Program-made: the position numbers and the translations under genes | Assembly (NCBI GenBank): GCA_022340465.1 | Contig: JAJDNW010000030.1 | Location: 1-64,000 of the forward strand | Source of the DNA: Deltaproteobacteria bacterium | GTDB lineage: Bacteria; Desulfobacterota; Desulfobacteria; Desulfobacterales; B30-G6 | Direction: 5' to 3' | Length of the DNA stretch: 64,000 nucleotides | Notes under the pieces: model-generated | Databases searched by the model: none | Told to the model about the DNA's origin: nothing | Seen by the model: the letters and a program-made list of their open reading frames with translations, nothing else | In this document: one piece after another, positions 8,749 to 18,119 of the stretch | Numbering within the stretch: position 1 is the first letter of the stretch | Layout of the letters: the number at the start of each line of letters is the position of its first letter

Positions 8749-9932
8749 TTTTTTCTCCTTTTTTTGAAATCATCCATCATGTTCTTCATTTCATCCATCA
8801 TATCTTCCATCTCCCGCATCCCTTCGAGCAACTCATCCATGCGGTAGGGTTTTTTCTCGGTCAGAATTTCTCCCTCTTTCGGGTTTTGAGCGATCAGATC
8901 ATCTGCCGGCTCCTTTTCAATCGGCTGGGCTTGATCCGCCTTGCCGGGTTCGGATTTTTTTGGAGACGGCACCGGCTTTTCATCCTGCTTGACAAGGGGG
9001 GCGGGTTCTTCGGGCTGCTCTTTTTTTCCCTCGTTCGGCTCCGCTTCCTTTTCGGGGGGAGCTGCAGCCGTCTCGGGCATGCTCGTGGCTTTCTCTTCCG
9101 GTTCCACCGGCGTCGTCGTCACTTTTTGGGGTACGGCCGGCGCGGCATTGGGTTGCTTGGCGCTTTCATCCGGCTCTGGCTGTACGGCCGCGAAGCGGTA
9201 TCCCTCTTTCTTGAGCCAGTTGAGGGCGACGCTGGAGCGGATGGAAAAATTGACATCCGTTATGGTGAGGCCGTCCGCTGCCTTGCGAGCGATCATGGAA
9301 TTGATTCCGATCATGTCACCGGAACTGTCCAGGAGGGGGCCGCCGGAGTTACCCCGGTTGATGCTGGCATCCGTCTGGAAGAGATTTTTGCCGGAAACGC
9401 CTCCGTAGTTGGACCAGTAAGCGCTGATGACACCGCTGGTAAGGCTCCATAAACCTCCTTGTTCCGGATGGCCGATGGCGTAAACCTGTTCACCGATGTC
9501 CACCTTTTCCGAATCGGCGAAATTGACGGTTTTCAACGGTGTGTTGAAGCCGATAATTTTGATGAGCGCCAGATCCAGGGGAATGTCGTACGCCAGAATT
9601 TTTCCCCTGTAACCGTTGGCCAGGTCGGTTTTATGATTGCCGGTGACACGTTCGGGTTTCAGGAAAACGGAGATCTCCGTCAGGAGTTGAGTGGAGCCTT
9701 GCGGTTTGAAGAGGTGCGCATTGGTTATGACGAGGCCGTCTTTGCTGATAATGGAGCCGGTGCCGCCGCTGCCCTTGCTGCCTCCTTTGGAAGCAAAAAT
9801 AAAAACAACCCCCGGTCCGGCTTTCTGGTAGATCTGTTTGGGGGAGTAAGCCAGCGTTTTCGGAGCGCCAAGCCAGCCGGCATAAATTACAAAAAACGTA
9901 AAAAACCATACCACCAAGCGTTTTGTCGTCAC
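8745..9932 (-). CDS. exported trypsin-like serine protease (S1C/HtrA-like)
   Basis: 395 residues with a signal peptide (about 1-28) and a trypsin-like domain up to about residue 245. The triad is visible: His in TNAHL, Asp in PLDLALIK and Ser in GNSGGPLL. No PDZ domain follows; instead there is a Pro/Glu/Lys-rich disordered linker (about 255-350) and a charged Met-rich C-terminal helix. It starts at GTG with AAAGGAGA upstream. It is co-transcribed with the LPP20 lipoprotein gene (ATGA overlap). A periplasmic quality-control or processing protease is inferred. Confidence 0.85.
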   Translation of the reverse strand: MTTKRLVVWFFTFFVIYAGWLGAPKTLAYSPKQIYQKAGPGVVFIFASKGGSKGSGGTGSIISKDGLVITNAHLFKPQGSTQLLTEISVFLKPERVTGNHKTDLANGYRGKILAYDIPLDLALIKIIGFNTPLKTVNFADSEKVDIGEQVYAIGHPEQGGLWSLTSGVISAYWSNYGGVSGKNLFQTDASINRGNSGGPLLDSSGDMIGINSMIARKAADGLTITDVNFSIRSSVALNWLKKEGYRFAAVQPEPDESAKQPNAAPAVPQKVTTTPVEPEEKATSMPETAAAPPEKEAEPNEGKKEQPEEPAPLVKQDEKPVPSPKKSEPGKADQAQPIEKEPADDLIAQNPKEGEILTEKKPYRMDELLEGMREMEDMMDEMKNMMDDFKKRRKK

Positions 9933-10061
9933 CAGCCGTCTCCTTTAATTGCGAATCACGGACCCGGGCGGGTCCATGTGTAAAGGGAATCGATATCCCA
10001 AGGAAGATTGCTCAGCCGCCGCCCTTATAAAATAGTATTAAATGCAATTGAAGTCAACCTT

Positions 10062-10084
10062 CATAGTTGCAACGGTGAGGTCAA
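10062..10084 (+). repeat. short dispersed motif CATAGTTGCAACGNTGAGGT, copy a
   Basis: A ~20-bp sequence that also occurs in intergenic DNA at 19837-19860 and 44086-44105 with one to four changes. Here it lies between the divergent protease and CsgG-like genes. Confidence 0.5.
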
Positions 10085-10108
10085 TTGAAAAGGCATACAT
10101 CAAAAGGA

Positions 10109-10138
10109 TTGACTGAACAGGCGATTTTTTGGTACTAA
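10109..10138 (+). promoter_or_regulatory. candidate sigma70 promoter of CsgG-like gene
   Basis: TTGACT, an 18-base gap, then TACTAA, 45 bases upstream of the GTG start codon. The spacing and -35 match are good, the -10 is moderate. Confidence 0.35.
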
Positions 10139-10182
10139 TTAATATCATTGTAAATACAGCCAAATATTGATCGGGAGGCACG

Positions 10183-11328
10183 GTGAAGGCACTATCCATC
10201 CTTTTTTCGATTTTTCTGGCGCTGATTATGGCTGCATGCGCCTCGTCCCCTCAAAAAAATAACCGGGAAATGTCCGAGACGGTGACCCGGCCTGCGGAGA
10301 AGCGCACGCCCCGTTTTGCACGCTTTACCGATGTCGTGGATTATCTGGGGAATTCCTTGAACGAGGAACTCTACAGGCTGAAGGTGTCTGATGGCTTCTC
10401 GGCAACAGTCGGCACCGGCACCACAGGCGGTGCTCAGAAAACACCGGAGGAAGAGACCCGCGAGCGTGCCGACGACGTCATGGACGAACTGGACAGGGAA
10501 ATTGCATCCCAAGACGGAGACGGCGGCCGGTCGGTTACCTCCAGTGAAAGCTATACATCGGAGGAAACATCCAACGTGGCCGGTGGCGGGGCCGCGGCAA
10601 ATGAAAAGATGGTGATCGCCGTTGCCGATTTCGTCAACGATGACGGCAAGGTGTCCAAACTGGGGCGCAATGTTGCCGAGAGACTGACGCCCTATCTGAC
10701 GCGGTCGGGACAGTTTCAGGTTCTTGAAAGGGCACTGATCGACAAGGTCATCGAGGAGCAGCAGTTCCAGGTGTCCGCCTTTGTGGACGAATCGTCCACC
10801 CGGGAATTCGGCAAGCTTTTGGGTGCCGAAGCCATCATTTCGGGGACGGTTTCGGAATTGGGACAAGCCTACTATTTCAATGCGAAAGTGGTCGACATCG
10901 CCTCCGGTCGACTGCTGACGTCCATCGATGTGGAGGCGGACCGCAGCGCGAGGCTGGCATCCCTGTATGCGGCCCCGCTGCCCCAACCCACCAGGAAAAA
11001 ATCGAAAGCGAGAATTTTCCGCGCCAAAGGTATCGGCGTTCCCTCCGCCAAACACACCAATCCCACCCTGGCACGGACAATGGCGGCGCGGGCGGCCCAA
11101 GCGGATGCCATGCGCAACCTTGCTCAGGAAATCGAAGGGGCCAAAGTGAGTGCCCAGACCAAGGTCAAGGACTATATGACCGAGAGCGATGCCGTTTCCA
11201 TCAACGTCAATTCCTATTTGAGGGGGGCCAGGGTCATCGGCAAAAACGAAATGCCCGACGGCGCCGTGGAAGTTGAAATGGAGGTGGAAGTCCCCGGGGA
11301 ATTTTTTGACAGTTTACAAAAGGATTGA
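10183..11328 (+). CDS. CsgG/FlgO-like lipoprotein with C-terminal LPP20-like domain
   Basis: 381 residues, GTG start with GGGAGG at good spacing. Signal peptide with lipobox MAAC (Cys19). After a polar linker, about residues 145-250 form a CsgG/FlgO/TolB-N-type domain (VIAVADFVNDDGKVSKLG, then LLGAEAIISGTVSELG). The last ~110 residues resemble LPP20 (KGIGVPSAKH, then ARTMAARAAQADAMRNLAQEI). This CsgG-plus-LPP20 combination resembles Vibrio FlgO/FlgP/FlgT outer-membrane ring proteins. It is divergent from the protease operon and convergent with the next LPP20-like gene. Confidence 0.78.
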   Translation: MKALSILFSIFLALIMAACASSPQKNNREMSETVTRPAEKRTPRFARFTDVVDYLGNSLNEELYRLKVSDGFSATVGTGTTGGAQKTPEEETRERADDVMDELDREIASQDGDGGRSVTSSESYTSEETSNVAGGGAAANEKMVIAVADFVNDDGKVSKLGRNVAERLTPYLTRSGQFQVLERALIDKVIEEQQFQVSAFVDESSTREFGKLLGAEAIISGTVSELGQAYYFNAKVVDIASGRLLTSIDVEADRSARLASLYAAPLPQPTRKKSKARIFRAKGIGVPSAKHTNPTLARTMAARAAQADAMRNLAQEIEGAKVSAQTKVKDYMTESDAVSINVNSYLRGARVIGKNEMPDGAVEVEMEVEVPGEFFDSLQKD

Positions 11329-11347
11329 TTCCAACGAACCGTTGGCA

Positions 11348-12877
11348 TCAGTCCTTTTGCTTTCCGAAGAGGAGGCGCTCGATTTCCGCTTCCACGGCAT
11401 CGGAGGCCTGGTAAGATATTTTTTCGAGGCTGCGGCGGCCCGCCTCGTCCCGGTCGGGGCCCGCTTCCTTCAGGGAAAGGTCTGCCCCACCCACCCTTTC
11501 TTGCGTTGACAGGTCGAAGATGGAAACGACGGCGCGGGATCGCGCGAAGATGAGACCCGAACCGGCGCTGGTGTCCAGCAGGGTGGCTTTCACTTCGCCG
11601 ACGATGGCGATATCGGCGATTCCGGCCAACCCCTGCAGCTTTTTGTTCAGTCCCGGTCCGCCTCCTATGTCGTATGCATCCGGCATGCTGGAGCGGGGGA
11701 TCTTCCTGACGACTTGAAGCTTGAGCTTTTCAAGCGACTGCACGATGCCGTTTTCAAGATACGAAGCGTGCCTCTGGGTGCCCAGGTTGTATTCGTTGAT
11801 CACCACGGCGACGCGAACCTCTTCCACCGGCGGCAGCTCATAGGTAAAAAGGGCATAGGCCGGCGCGACAACGCTTTCCAACTCCTTCTGAATGGCGGGA
11901 TCGGAGGGGTAGATGTTAATGACGGCCTTGATCTTGTTGAGCCGCTTCCCGGTGGGCCCCAGGTTGCTGACGGATGTTTCCACTATTCCGGCCTTGTCCG
12001 ACCGGGTGCTCCGGTCAAGGTTGCCGGAACCGTCGAGCCAGACGAACCTTATGCCGACATCAGGCGCCGGCGCGTTGTCGTACAACACCTTCACCCGCAG
12101 GGGGTCACGCAGGCTGCCGCCGACGATGCCATGCTGGTGGTCTCCCTCGAGTTTTTGAATCGAAAAACCGGCCATCAAGCGGGTGGCGTCTTCCTGGGCA
12201 CTTGACAAGGCGGTGGAGAGGTTCCTGTGGGTAAGCTCCGGGGCAATGACATTCAGATACTGGTTTTTCCTGACTGCAAGGATCAGCTTTTTAAAGGCCA
12301 GACCGTAGGCGGCAACCGCCCGATGGACCCCGGCAAGGGACTGCCCGCTTTTTTCTGCCTCGGCGATCAGGGTCGCCGCGTTGGCCTCCAGAACGGATAT
12401 CTGCTCCGATATGCTGCTCCCCCTGGCCATGCGGTCCAGCGAGGCGAATGAGTAGATGCGGTTGCCGGCTTTGTCGTGGTAACGGTCCTCGATACGGGCC
12501 CCCTCCACCTTGACCTTCACATAAGCGGCGGTTTTTTCCCATATATCCTTCTGATTCAGGGACTCACCCGCTGCCGATGACACCTCGCGTTCGAAACTGG
12601 AGGATTGCTGCTGGATGACGACCTCGATCTGCTTGGCCACCTGGGCAATCGCCCTCGAGTCGGCAGCCGCCTGGGCTGCAGCCGTGTCGTTGTATTTGAT
12701 TTCGGCACTGCCGACACCGTTGATATGCAGGTCGGCCGGAAAGTCGGGCCGGCTGCCGGTAACGGTCCACTCAGGCGGGGCCGGGGCCGTTGCGCCATGT
12801 TTTGCGGACGGGGCCGCACAGGATACGGTCAGCAAAAGAAAAACCGTAAGCCACAGGGTGAAAATACCGTGTTTCAT
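11348..12877 (-). CDS. large LPP20-like lipoprotein
   Basis: 509 residues, lipoprotein signal with lipobox VSC (Cys20). Residues about 45-150 carry an LPP20-type domain (INGVGSAEIKYNDTAAAQAAADSRAIAQVAKQ in outline). A middle helical part follows, then a beta-rich region, and about residues 355-480 resemble a CsgG/TolB-N domain (VRVAVVINEYNLGT, IADIAIVGEVKA). Domain order is thus the reverse of the 10183 gene. It is convergent with that gene, 19 bases apart. Probably part of the same outer-membrane assembly; function unproven. Confidence 0.7.
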   Translation of the reverse strand: MKHGIFTLWLTVFLLLTVSCAAPSAKHGATAPAPPEWTVTGSRPDFPADLHINGVGSAEIKYNDTAAAQAAADSRAIAQVAKQIEVVIQQQSSSFEREVSSAAGESLNQKDIWEKTAAYVKVKVEGARIEDRYHDKAGNRIYSFASLDRMARGSSISEQISVLEANAATLIAEAEKSGQSLAGVHRAVAAYGLAFKKLILAVRKNQYLNVIAPELTHRNLSTALSSAQEDATRLMAGFSIQKLEGDHQHGIVGGSLRDPLRVKVLYDNAPAPDVGIRFVWLDGSGNLDRSTRSDKAGIVETSVSNLGPTGKRLNKIKAVINIYPSDPAIQKELESVVAPAYALFTYELPPVEEVRVAVVINEYNLGTQRHASYLENGIVQSLEKLKLQVVRKIPRSSMPDAYDIGGGPGLNKKLQGLAGIADIAIVGEVKATLLDTSAGSGLIFARSRAVVSIFDLSTQERVGGADLSLKEAGPDRDEAGRRSLEKISYQASDAVEAEIERLLFGKQKD

Positions 12878-13562
12878 AGCAGGCTACCTCATGCTTGAAA
12901 TGGATGTTTGTGTTTTTTACGGCCGGTACCGTATCACCCCTCGGATGAGAGGCCTACCTTGTTCTGGTTTATAGGACCATCTTTTAATAAGCACAACAGC
13001 CTTGTATAAACAAGCCCAAGGTTGCATAAACCTCGAGGTTGCGACGCTGAAATTGGGGCTTTATCATGCTATCCCTTTCCGGATCCATTCAGGTGGTTTT
13101 ATCCGGTCAACCAAGAAAGCCGTATAAATATTACCCGTCATTGCCTCTCAAACTTATCGGCAAAATGTATTCACTTTTATCAAGAAAAAACTGAGGAAAG
13201 TCAATTTAGCTGCGGCGGCAGCATCTTCAAAGCGGGTGAAAATAACGCTCTCAAAGCAAGACAGCTACGGTTGAACCGAGATAGCGAGCGAATCATAATT
13301 GATAGAATTCCTTACGGTGAAGATTCACCTTGAGCTTGCTGCGGGGAGTGTTCAATAAAAGGAAGATTGATATGAACGATATTAGACAGAAAGCTGAAAT
13401 CCGGGCGTCTAAATAGAAAGAAATAACAAATTCCCGTATTACTTCGGACAGTATCGACACATTCGAACGAAACCTTCGAATTATTGACTATTATAATTGT
13501 CGGCGGGGGCCAGGGCAACTATACCTTGCGCTACGAAGGTGAATTGGGGTAATGTGGGCGGC
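12878..13562. other. intergenic with shortened dispersed repeat
   Basis: 685 bases without a credible gene. A 103-codon frame at 13022-13333 has no domain and runs into the repeat at 13271, so I do not accept it. The rsmI promoter is presumably in the right half. Confidence 0.5.
13271..13356 (+). repeat. dispersed palindromic repeat, copy 2 (internal deletion)
   Basis: Same ends as the copies at 952 and 30114, but the internal CCCTGCAG hairpin segment is missing. The deletion runs exactly from one AGCGAGCG direct repeat to the other, leaving a single copy. Confidence 0.8.
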
Positions 13563-14450
13563 ATGAATAAGGCCGCTGACACCCGATCGACCACCGAATT
13601 TCCGGGGAGGCTGTACGTGGTCGGCACGCCGATCGGGAATCCCGGGGATATCAGCTTGAGGGCATTGGAAACCTTCGGCAAAGTCGATCTGATAGCGGCC
13701 GAAGACACGCGCAACACGCGCCGGCTCCTCGCCGGCCACGGCATCGACCGCCCCCTTATCTCTCTGCACGAGCACAACGAAGACCGGCGGACGGAAGAGC
13801 TGATCGCTAAACTTTCTACCGGATTGTCCATCGCCCTGGTGTCCGACGCCGGTACACCGACGCTCTCAGACCCCGGATACCGCCTGGTCACGGAGGCTGT
13901 CGCGGCTGACATCCGGGTGGTGCCCATTCCGGGCCCCTCGGCCGCGGTCGCAGCGCTCAGCGTTTCCGGGCTACCCACCGATACATTCCTGTTCCTGGGC
14001 TTTCCACCCCGCAAACCCGCGAAGAGAATCGCTTTTCTCCAGGGACTCGCCGAGGAAAACAGGACGCTCATTTTTTACGAGTCCCCTAAAAGGCTGGCCG
14101 GTCTTCTGTCGGATCTCTCCGACATCGTGGGGGAAAGGCGGGCCGTACTTTCACGGGAAATGACCAAGCCGTTTGAAGAGTTCATTCGCGGTACGCTGAG
14201 CGACATCCACGGGGCGATTCAACGGAAAAAGGCGCTCAAGGGCGAGTGCACGCTGTTGGTGGAGGGGAAAAAAAAGAGTGAAGACGTGTCGCAAAAAGCC
14301 CTGCGCGAGATTGTCGTCGGAGAGTTTGACGCCGGCGAGACGGGCGTGTCGGCCCTTTCCAAAAAGATTGCCGAACGCTACGGCATTTCCAAAAAAAAGG
14401 TTTACGAGGAAGTGATCCGCATGAAGAAGGAACGCGGTGAGGCAGGATGA
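13563..14450 (+). CDS. rsmI: 16S rRNA (cytidine1402-2'-O)-methyltransferase RsmI
   Basis: 295 residues from the ATG at 13563; an upstream TTG extension is less likely. SAM-dependent tetrapyrrole-methylase fold: RLYVVGTPIGNPGDISLRALE in outline at the N-terminus, LIAAEDTRNTRRLL, VSDAGTPTLSDPG and PGPSAAVAALSVSGLP, all diagnostic of RsmI. It modifies the ribosomal P-site nucleotide C1402. The C-terminal ~45 residues hold the usual Lys/Arg-rich helical extension. The stop overlaps the next gene start (ATGA), coupling it to the phosphopantetheinyl transferase gene. Confidence 0.95.
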   Translation: MNKAADTRSTTEFPGRLYVVGTPIGNPGDISLRALETFGKVDLIAAEDTRNTRRLLAGHGIDRPLISLHEHNEDRRTEELIAKLSTGLSIALVSDAGTPTLSDPGYRLVTEAVAADIRVVPIPGPSAAVAALSVSGLPTDTFLFLGFPPRKPAKRIAFLQGLAEENRTLIFYESPKRLAGLLSDLSDIVGERRAVLSREMTKPFEEFIRGTLSDIHGAIQRKKALKGECTLLVEGKKKSEDVSQKALREIVVGEFDAGETGVSALSKKIAERYGISKKKVYEEVIRMKKERGEAG

Positions 14451-15046
14451 CTCCCGGCATCGGCAGATGTATTACCCCCGTTATTCTGGCCGTTCCCGAC
14501 AGGGTGCGGCGCCTGCCGATCAGGGAAAGGGTCCGGGCGCTGAGTGCTCAGGCGCGCGAGGCGTTGCGCATTTGTGCGGTCGAAAGCGGTGTCGAACTGG
14601 GGCCGCTGGAAAAGAAGCCCAACGGGGCACCTGTTCCCTTTGACGGCCACCACTGGTCGCTGACCCACAAGCCGGCGTATGTGGGGGCGGTGATAAGCAG
14701 GCAGGCGGCCGGCATCGATATCGAGGCCGTCAAGGAGGTATCGGATGGCCTGATCCGTAAAACGGCCGGCGAGCGGGAATGGCGCCTTGCAGCGGTCGAT
14801 CCCGCGGAAGTGTTCTTCAGATACTGGACGGCCAAAGAGGCGGTGCTGAAAGCCGCGGGTTCAGGCATGGCGGGGCTTTCCGACTGCCGTGTCGTGGAGA
14901 TTCCCGATGCCGGGCATCTGGGGCTCGAGTATGGGGAAGCGTCTTACCTGGTGGAGCATTTTTTCTTTGACGGCCACGTGGCTTCCGTGGTTAAAAACAG
15001 GCTTCAGGTCGACTGGAAATTGTTCCAAAAAGTACGCGATGTTTAG
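14447..15046 (+). CDS. 4'-phosphopantetheinyl transferase superfamily protein
   Basis: 199 residues. The Mg-binding motif GIDIE (about 88-92) and the WTAKEAVLKA motif (about 127-136) identify the Sfp/AcpS/HetI superfamily, which moves phosphopantetheine from CoA onto carrier proteins. WSLTHKPAYVGAVI upstream matches the motif preceding the first Asp. The size is between AcpS (~125) and Sfp (~225) types, so the target may be acyl carrier protein or a specialised carrier. No carrier gene is adjacent. Translationally coupled to rsmI. Confidence 0.85.
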   Translation: MTPGIGRCITPVILAVPDRVRRLPIRERVRALSAQAREALRICAVESGVELGPLEKKPNGAPVPFDGHHWSLTHKPAYVGAVISRQAAGIDIEAVKEVSDGLIRKTAGEREWRLAAVDPAEVFFRYWTAKEAVLKAAGSGMAGLSDCRVVEIPDAGHLGLEYGEASYLVEHFFFDGHVASVVKNRLQVDWKLFQKVRDV

Positions 15047-15123
15047 AAGCGGTTTCAAAACCGGTTTATGGGTGCCTGGGTCATTCAGGCATATCAGCCT
15101 GGTGAAAGGGCGGTGGACGCAAC

Positions 15124-15999
15124 ATGCTTGTGAACAGAATCATTATTGCGGACGATGAAGTGATCATTTCAACCCAACTGGAGGAATTTCTATCCACCAA
15201 GGGATTCGACATCATCGGGATAGCGACTTCGGGAGTTCAAGCGGTAGAGATGGCCATGGAGCTGAAACCGGACCTGATGCTGATGGATATCGTGATGCCC
15301 GGAGAACTCGACGGGATTTCCGCAGCCGAGAAAATCAATGCAGCCCTGAAAATTCCGGTGATTTTCCTGACGGCCTACGCCGATGAGGAAATGATTCAAC
15401 GGGCCAAACCCATAGGCCCCTTCGGCTATGTACTCAAGCCGATTCAGGAACGGCAGATACTGGCCGCCATTGAAATCGCGCTCCACAAAGGGGATATGGA
15501 AAGAAAACTTCAGGAGGCCCATGATATGCTGGAACAGCGGGTGGAGGAGCGCACCCGGGAACTGCGCCTAAAAACCGAGAATCTGGAAGAGATGAACACG
15601 GCTTTGAAAGTGTTGCTGAAAAGAAGGGAAGAAGATAAAAACGAACTGGAAGAAAAGGTGATTTACAACATCAAGGAGATGGTGCAGCCTTTTCTGGAGA
15701 AGCTGGCGGGGACGCGGTTGGATGAGCGGCAAAAGACATTTCTTGAAATTTTGTCCTCCAACCTCAACGATATCGTTTCACCGTTCGCCAAGACGCTCTC
15801 CACGCGTTATCTGAATCTGACCCCTTCCGAAATTCAAATCGCCAACCTGGTGAAGCACGGGAAAACCACCAAAGAGATCGCCGGCCTGCTCAACCTTTCC
15901 ACGAGGACCGTAGAGTCCCACAGGGACAGCATCCGGAAAAAGCTTGGCATTAAAAATCAGAAGGCAAATTTGAGGACGTATCTCATGTCCTTCGAATAA
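15124..15999 (+). CDS. response regulator with coiled coil and LuxR-type HTH
   Basis: 291 residues. Receiver domain (1-120): acidic pair Asp10-Asp11, phospho-acceptor Asp55 (LMLMDIVMP), Thr83 and Lys105 (LKPIQE). Residues about 125-185 form a charged coiled coil, a helical segment follows, and the last ~65 residues are a LuxR-type HTH ([20 protein letters not shown], then [19 protein letters not shown]). It therefore likely binds DNA when phosphorylated. No histidine kinase lies nearby, so it is an orphan in this window. The coiled coil between the domains is an unusual linker. Confidence 0.9.
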   Translation: MLVNRIIIADDEVIISTQLEEFLSTKGFDIIGIATSGVQAVEMAMELKPDLMLMDIVMPGELDGISAAEKINAALKIPVIFLTAYADEEMIQRAKPIGPFGYVLKPIQERQILAAIEIALHKGDMERKLQEAHDMLEQRVEERTRELRLKTENLEEMNTALKVLLKRREEDKNELEEKVIYNIKEMVQPFLEKLAGTRLDERQKTFLEILSSNLNDIVSPFAKTLSTRYLNLTPSEIQIANLVKHGKTTKEIAGLLNLSTRTVESHRDSIRKKLGIKNQKANLRTYLMSFE

Positions 16000-16000
16000 T

Positions 16001-16021
16001 AATTTTTGCGGAGCAAAAATT
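16001..16021. terminator. AT-rich hairpin after response regulator
   Basis: A perfect 9-base stem (AATTTTTGC/GCAAAAATT) with loop GGA, two bases after the stop codon. It has no T tract after the stem, so termination is possible but not certain. Confidence 0.4.
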
Positions 16022-16027
16022 ATGAAA

Positions 16028-16268
16028 CGCGGCTGCGCCGCTATTAACCTGTCAACTAAATAGGGTAACCTGTTATGCCGGACTCGACAAGCGGGCCGGG
16101 GCATGTTTCCAGCCGGTGCATCTCGGGGAAAAATAGGAACCGCGGCTGCGCCGCTATTAACCTGTCGACTAAATAGGGTAACCTGTTATGCCGGACTCGA
16201 CAAGCGGGCCCGGGCATGTTTCCAGCCGGTGCATCTCGGGGAAAAATAGGAACCGCGGCTGCGCCGCT
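16028..16268 (+). repeat. 113-bp tandem duplication, 2.1 units
   Basis: Unit 1 (16028-16140) and unit 2 (16141-16253) differ at two bases (GTCAACT/GTCGACT and GGCCGGGGC/GGCCCGGGC); a partial third unit (16254-16268) repeats CGCGGCTGCGCCGCT. It ends just before the AGGAGAAAGG ribosome-binding site of the next gene. Each unit starts with the GCGGC-TGC-GCCGC palindrome that also occurs at 8140. Confidence 0.95.
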
Positions 16269-16287
16269 AGGAGAAAGGATCTGAATC

Positions 16288-17871
16288 GTGGAAGTGACAT
16301 TTTACGGAGCGGTGAGGGAAGTGACGGGATCGATGCACGTGCTGTCGGTGAATCATGACCGCATCATGCTGGACTGCGGCATGTTTCAGGGACGCCGCAA
16401 GGAATCCTTCGAAAAAAACCGGACCATGCAGGTAGATCCCGGCAGCATAACCAACCTGGTACTTTCTCACGCCCACATCGATCATTCCGGCAGAATCCCG
16501 GTGCTGGCGAAGAGCGGTTTCGCCGGGCGCGTCGTCTGCAACCGTGCCACTGCCGACGCCTGTGAATATCTTCTGCTGGACGCCGCCCACATTCAGGAGT
16601 CCGACGCCGCCTACCTGAACTACAAAACCGTCAGGTCCCATCTCACGCACATGAAAAATGCTTCCACAGGAAAAAAAAGAGGACGGGGCGCGAGCAGGGA
16701 TATCAGGCAGGTGTTGAAAAAAAGCGGGCATCAGATCGATGTGGAAGTCGTCGCCGATTTGATCAAGAAATACAAACTCGAAAACGTGGAGCCTCTATAT
16801 ACGATGCCCGAGGCGGAGCAGGCGCTGACATGTTTTGACGGCATTCCTTACCGGCATACCGTCGACATCGGGGACAACGTCGTTTTAACGCAATATGATG
16901 CCGGGCATATCCTGGGATCGGCCATCAGCCTCATCAGAGCGCAGGAAAAGGGCCGGGACCTCACCGTGTGCTACTCCGGAGACATTGGGCGCTTCCACAA
17001 GCCGATCATTCAGGATCCTGAAACCGACTTCGACGAAGTGGACCGGGATGTGGACCTGATGATTATGGAAAGCACGTACGGCAACCGCTTGCACGAGCCT
17101 GTCCAGGACCTGAAGCCGGGATTGAGAAACGTGCTGGCCGAGACATTCGACCGTGGCGGGTCCGTTCTGATCCCTGCCTTTGCCTACGGGCGCACCCAGG
17201 AGCTTCTCTACACGCTGCACGAACTCTACGATGAGGGGGCCGTTCAGAAGGTGCCTATCTTCGTGGACAGCCCCCTGGCGACCAAAATCACCAAAGTCTT
17301 CGGTGAACACCCGGAAACCTACGACGAAGAAACGCATGAAACCTTTCTGATGCAGGGGCGGAATCCGTTTCGCATGAAGGAGCTCCGTTTCGTGGGGTCG
17401 GTGGAGGAGTCCATGGCGTTGAACCGGGAGCAAACGCCCCACATCGTCATTGCGGCCTCGGGTATGTGTGAAGCGGGACGCATTCTGCACCATCTGCGCT
17501 ACAAGATACACAACCCGAAGCACACCGTACTTATCGTCGGCTACATGGCGGCACACACGCTGGGTCGCAGGATGCTGGAACAGGGCACGGCATATGCGGA
17601 AGCGGGCCGCTCGGGTGAAGCGCCGATAATCAAAATACTGAACAAGGAATACCCGCTCAAGGCGCATGTGGTCAAACTGGGCGGCTTCAGCGCACATGCC
17701 GACAGAAACGAGATGCTTCGATTTCTGAAAACGTCGAACCTGAAGATCAAGCGGATAGCGCTTGTCCACGGCGAAGAGGAGCAAACCCTCTCCTTTGCCG
17801 AGCACCTGAAGGACAACGGGTTCGACGTGGTAGTGCCGGAGCCGGGGGAGACAGTGCAAATCCTAAGTTGA
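16288..17871 (+). CDS. beta-CASP metallo-beta-lactamase RNase-type hydrolase
   Basis: 527 residues, GTG start with AGGAGAAAGG. The metallo-beta-lactamase core has HAHIDHSGRIP (about 58-68); a beta-CASP domain follows, and C-terminal motifs GGFSAHADR and LVHGEEEQ belong to the RNA-specificity domain. Family members include archaeal CPSF-like and bacterial YbcI/TTHA0252-type RNases, so cleavage of RNA is likely; the exact target is unknown. Length fits the family (430-560), with an insert around residues 115-160. Monocistronic. Confidence 0.9.
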   Translation: MEVTFYGAVREVTGSMHVLSVNHDRIMLDCGMFQGRRKESFEKNRTMQVDPGSITNLVLSHAHIDHSGRIPVLAKSGFAGRVVCNRATADACEYLLLDAAHIQESDAAYLNYKTVRSHLTHMKNASTGKKRGRGASRDIRQVLKKSGHQIDVEVVADLIKKYKLENVEPLYTMPEAEQALTCFDGIPYRHTVDIGDNVVLTQYDAGHILGSAISLIRAQEKGRDLTVCYSGDIGRFHKPIIQDPETDFDEVDRDVDLMIMESTYGNRLHEPVQDLKPGLRNVLAETFDRGGSVLIPAFAYGRTQELLYTLHELYDEGAVQKVPIFVDSPLATKITKVFGEHPETYDEETHETFLMQGRNPFRMKELRFVGSVEESMALNREQTPHIVIAASGMCEAGRILHHLRYKIHNPKHTVLIVGYMAAHTLGRRMLEQGTAYAEAGRSGEAPIIKILNKEYPLKAHVVKLGGFSAHADRNEMLRFLKTSNLKIKRIALVHGEEEQTLSFAEHLKDNGFDVVVPEPGETVQILS

Positions 17872-17877
17872 GCGTTT

Positions 17878-17946
17878 CAAATTTTAAGAATGATCAAAAT
17901 AAAAATATCTTCAACGGATTAAATCTGTTTGAATTCTTAAAATTTG
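17878..17946. terminator. AT-rich inverted repeat after beta-CASP gene
   Basis: Perfect 14-base arms CAAATTTTAAGAAT (17878-17891) and ATTCTTAAAATTTG (17933-17946), extendable with one bulge. It starts six bases after the stop codon. The long loop and lack of GC make ordinary intrinsic termination uncertain. Confidence 0.4.
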
Positions 17947-18119
17947 TAACCCTTCGGGATTTCCGGGTTCACCGCACCTGCGGTGTCAAATGTCATCACG
18001 CATAGACCACTATAGCGAAAAGACATTTTCCTTGCATCTGCGGCAAACCCGAAAATCGCTCAATTTAGGCAAATATAACAGCAATCGGCCGCACGGCCAC
18101 GCCTTGCGGACGAGTGGTT

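Noticed and set aside
13022-13333. Possible 103-residue gene
   Set aside because: No domain or ribosome-binding site, and it runs into the dispersed repeat.
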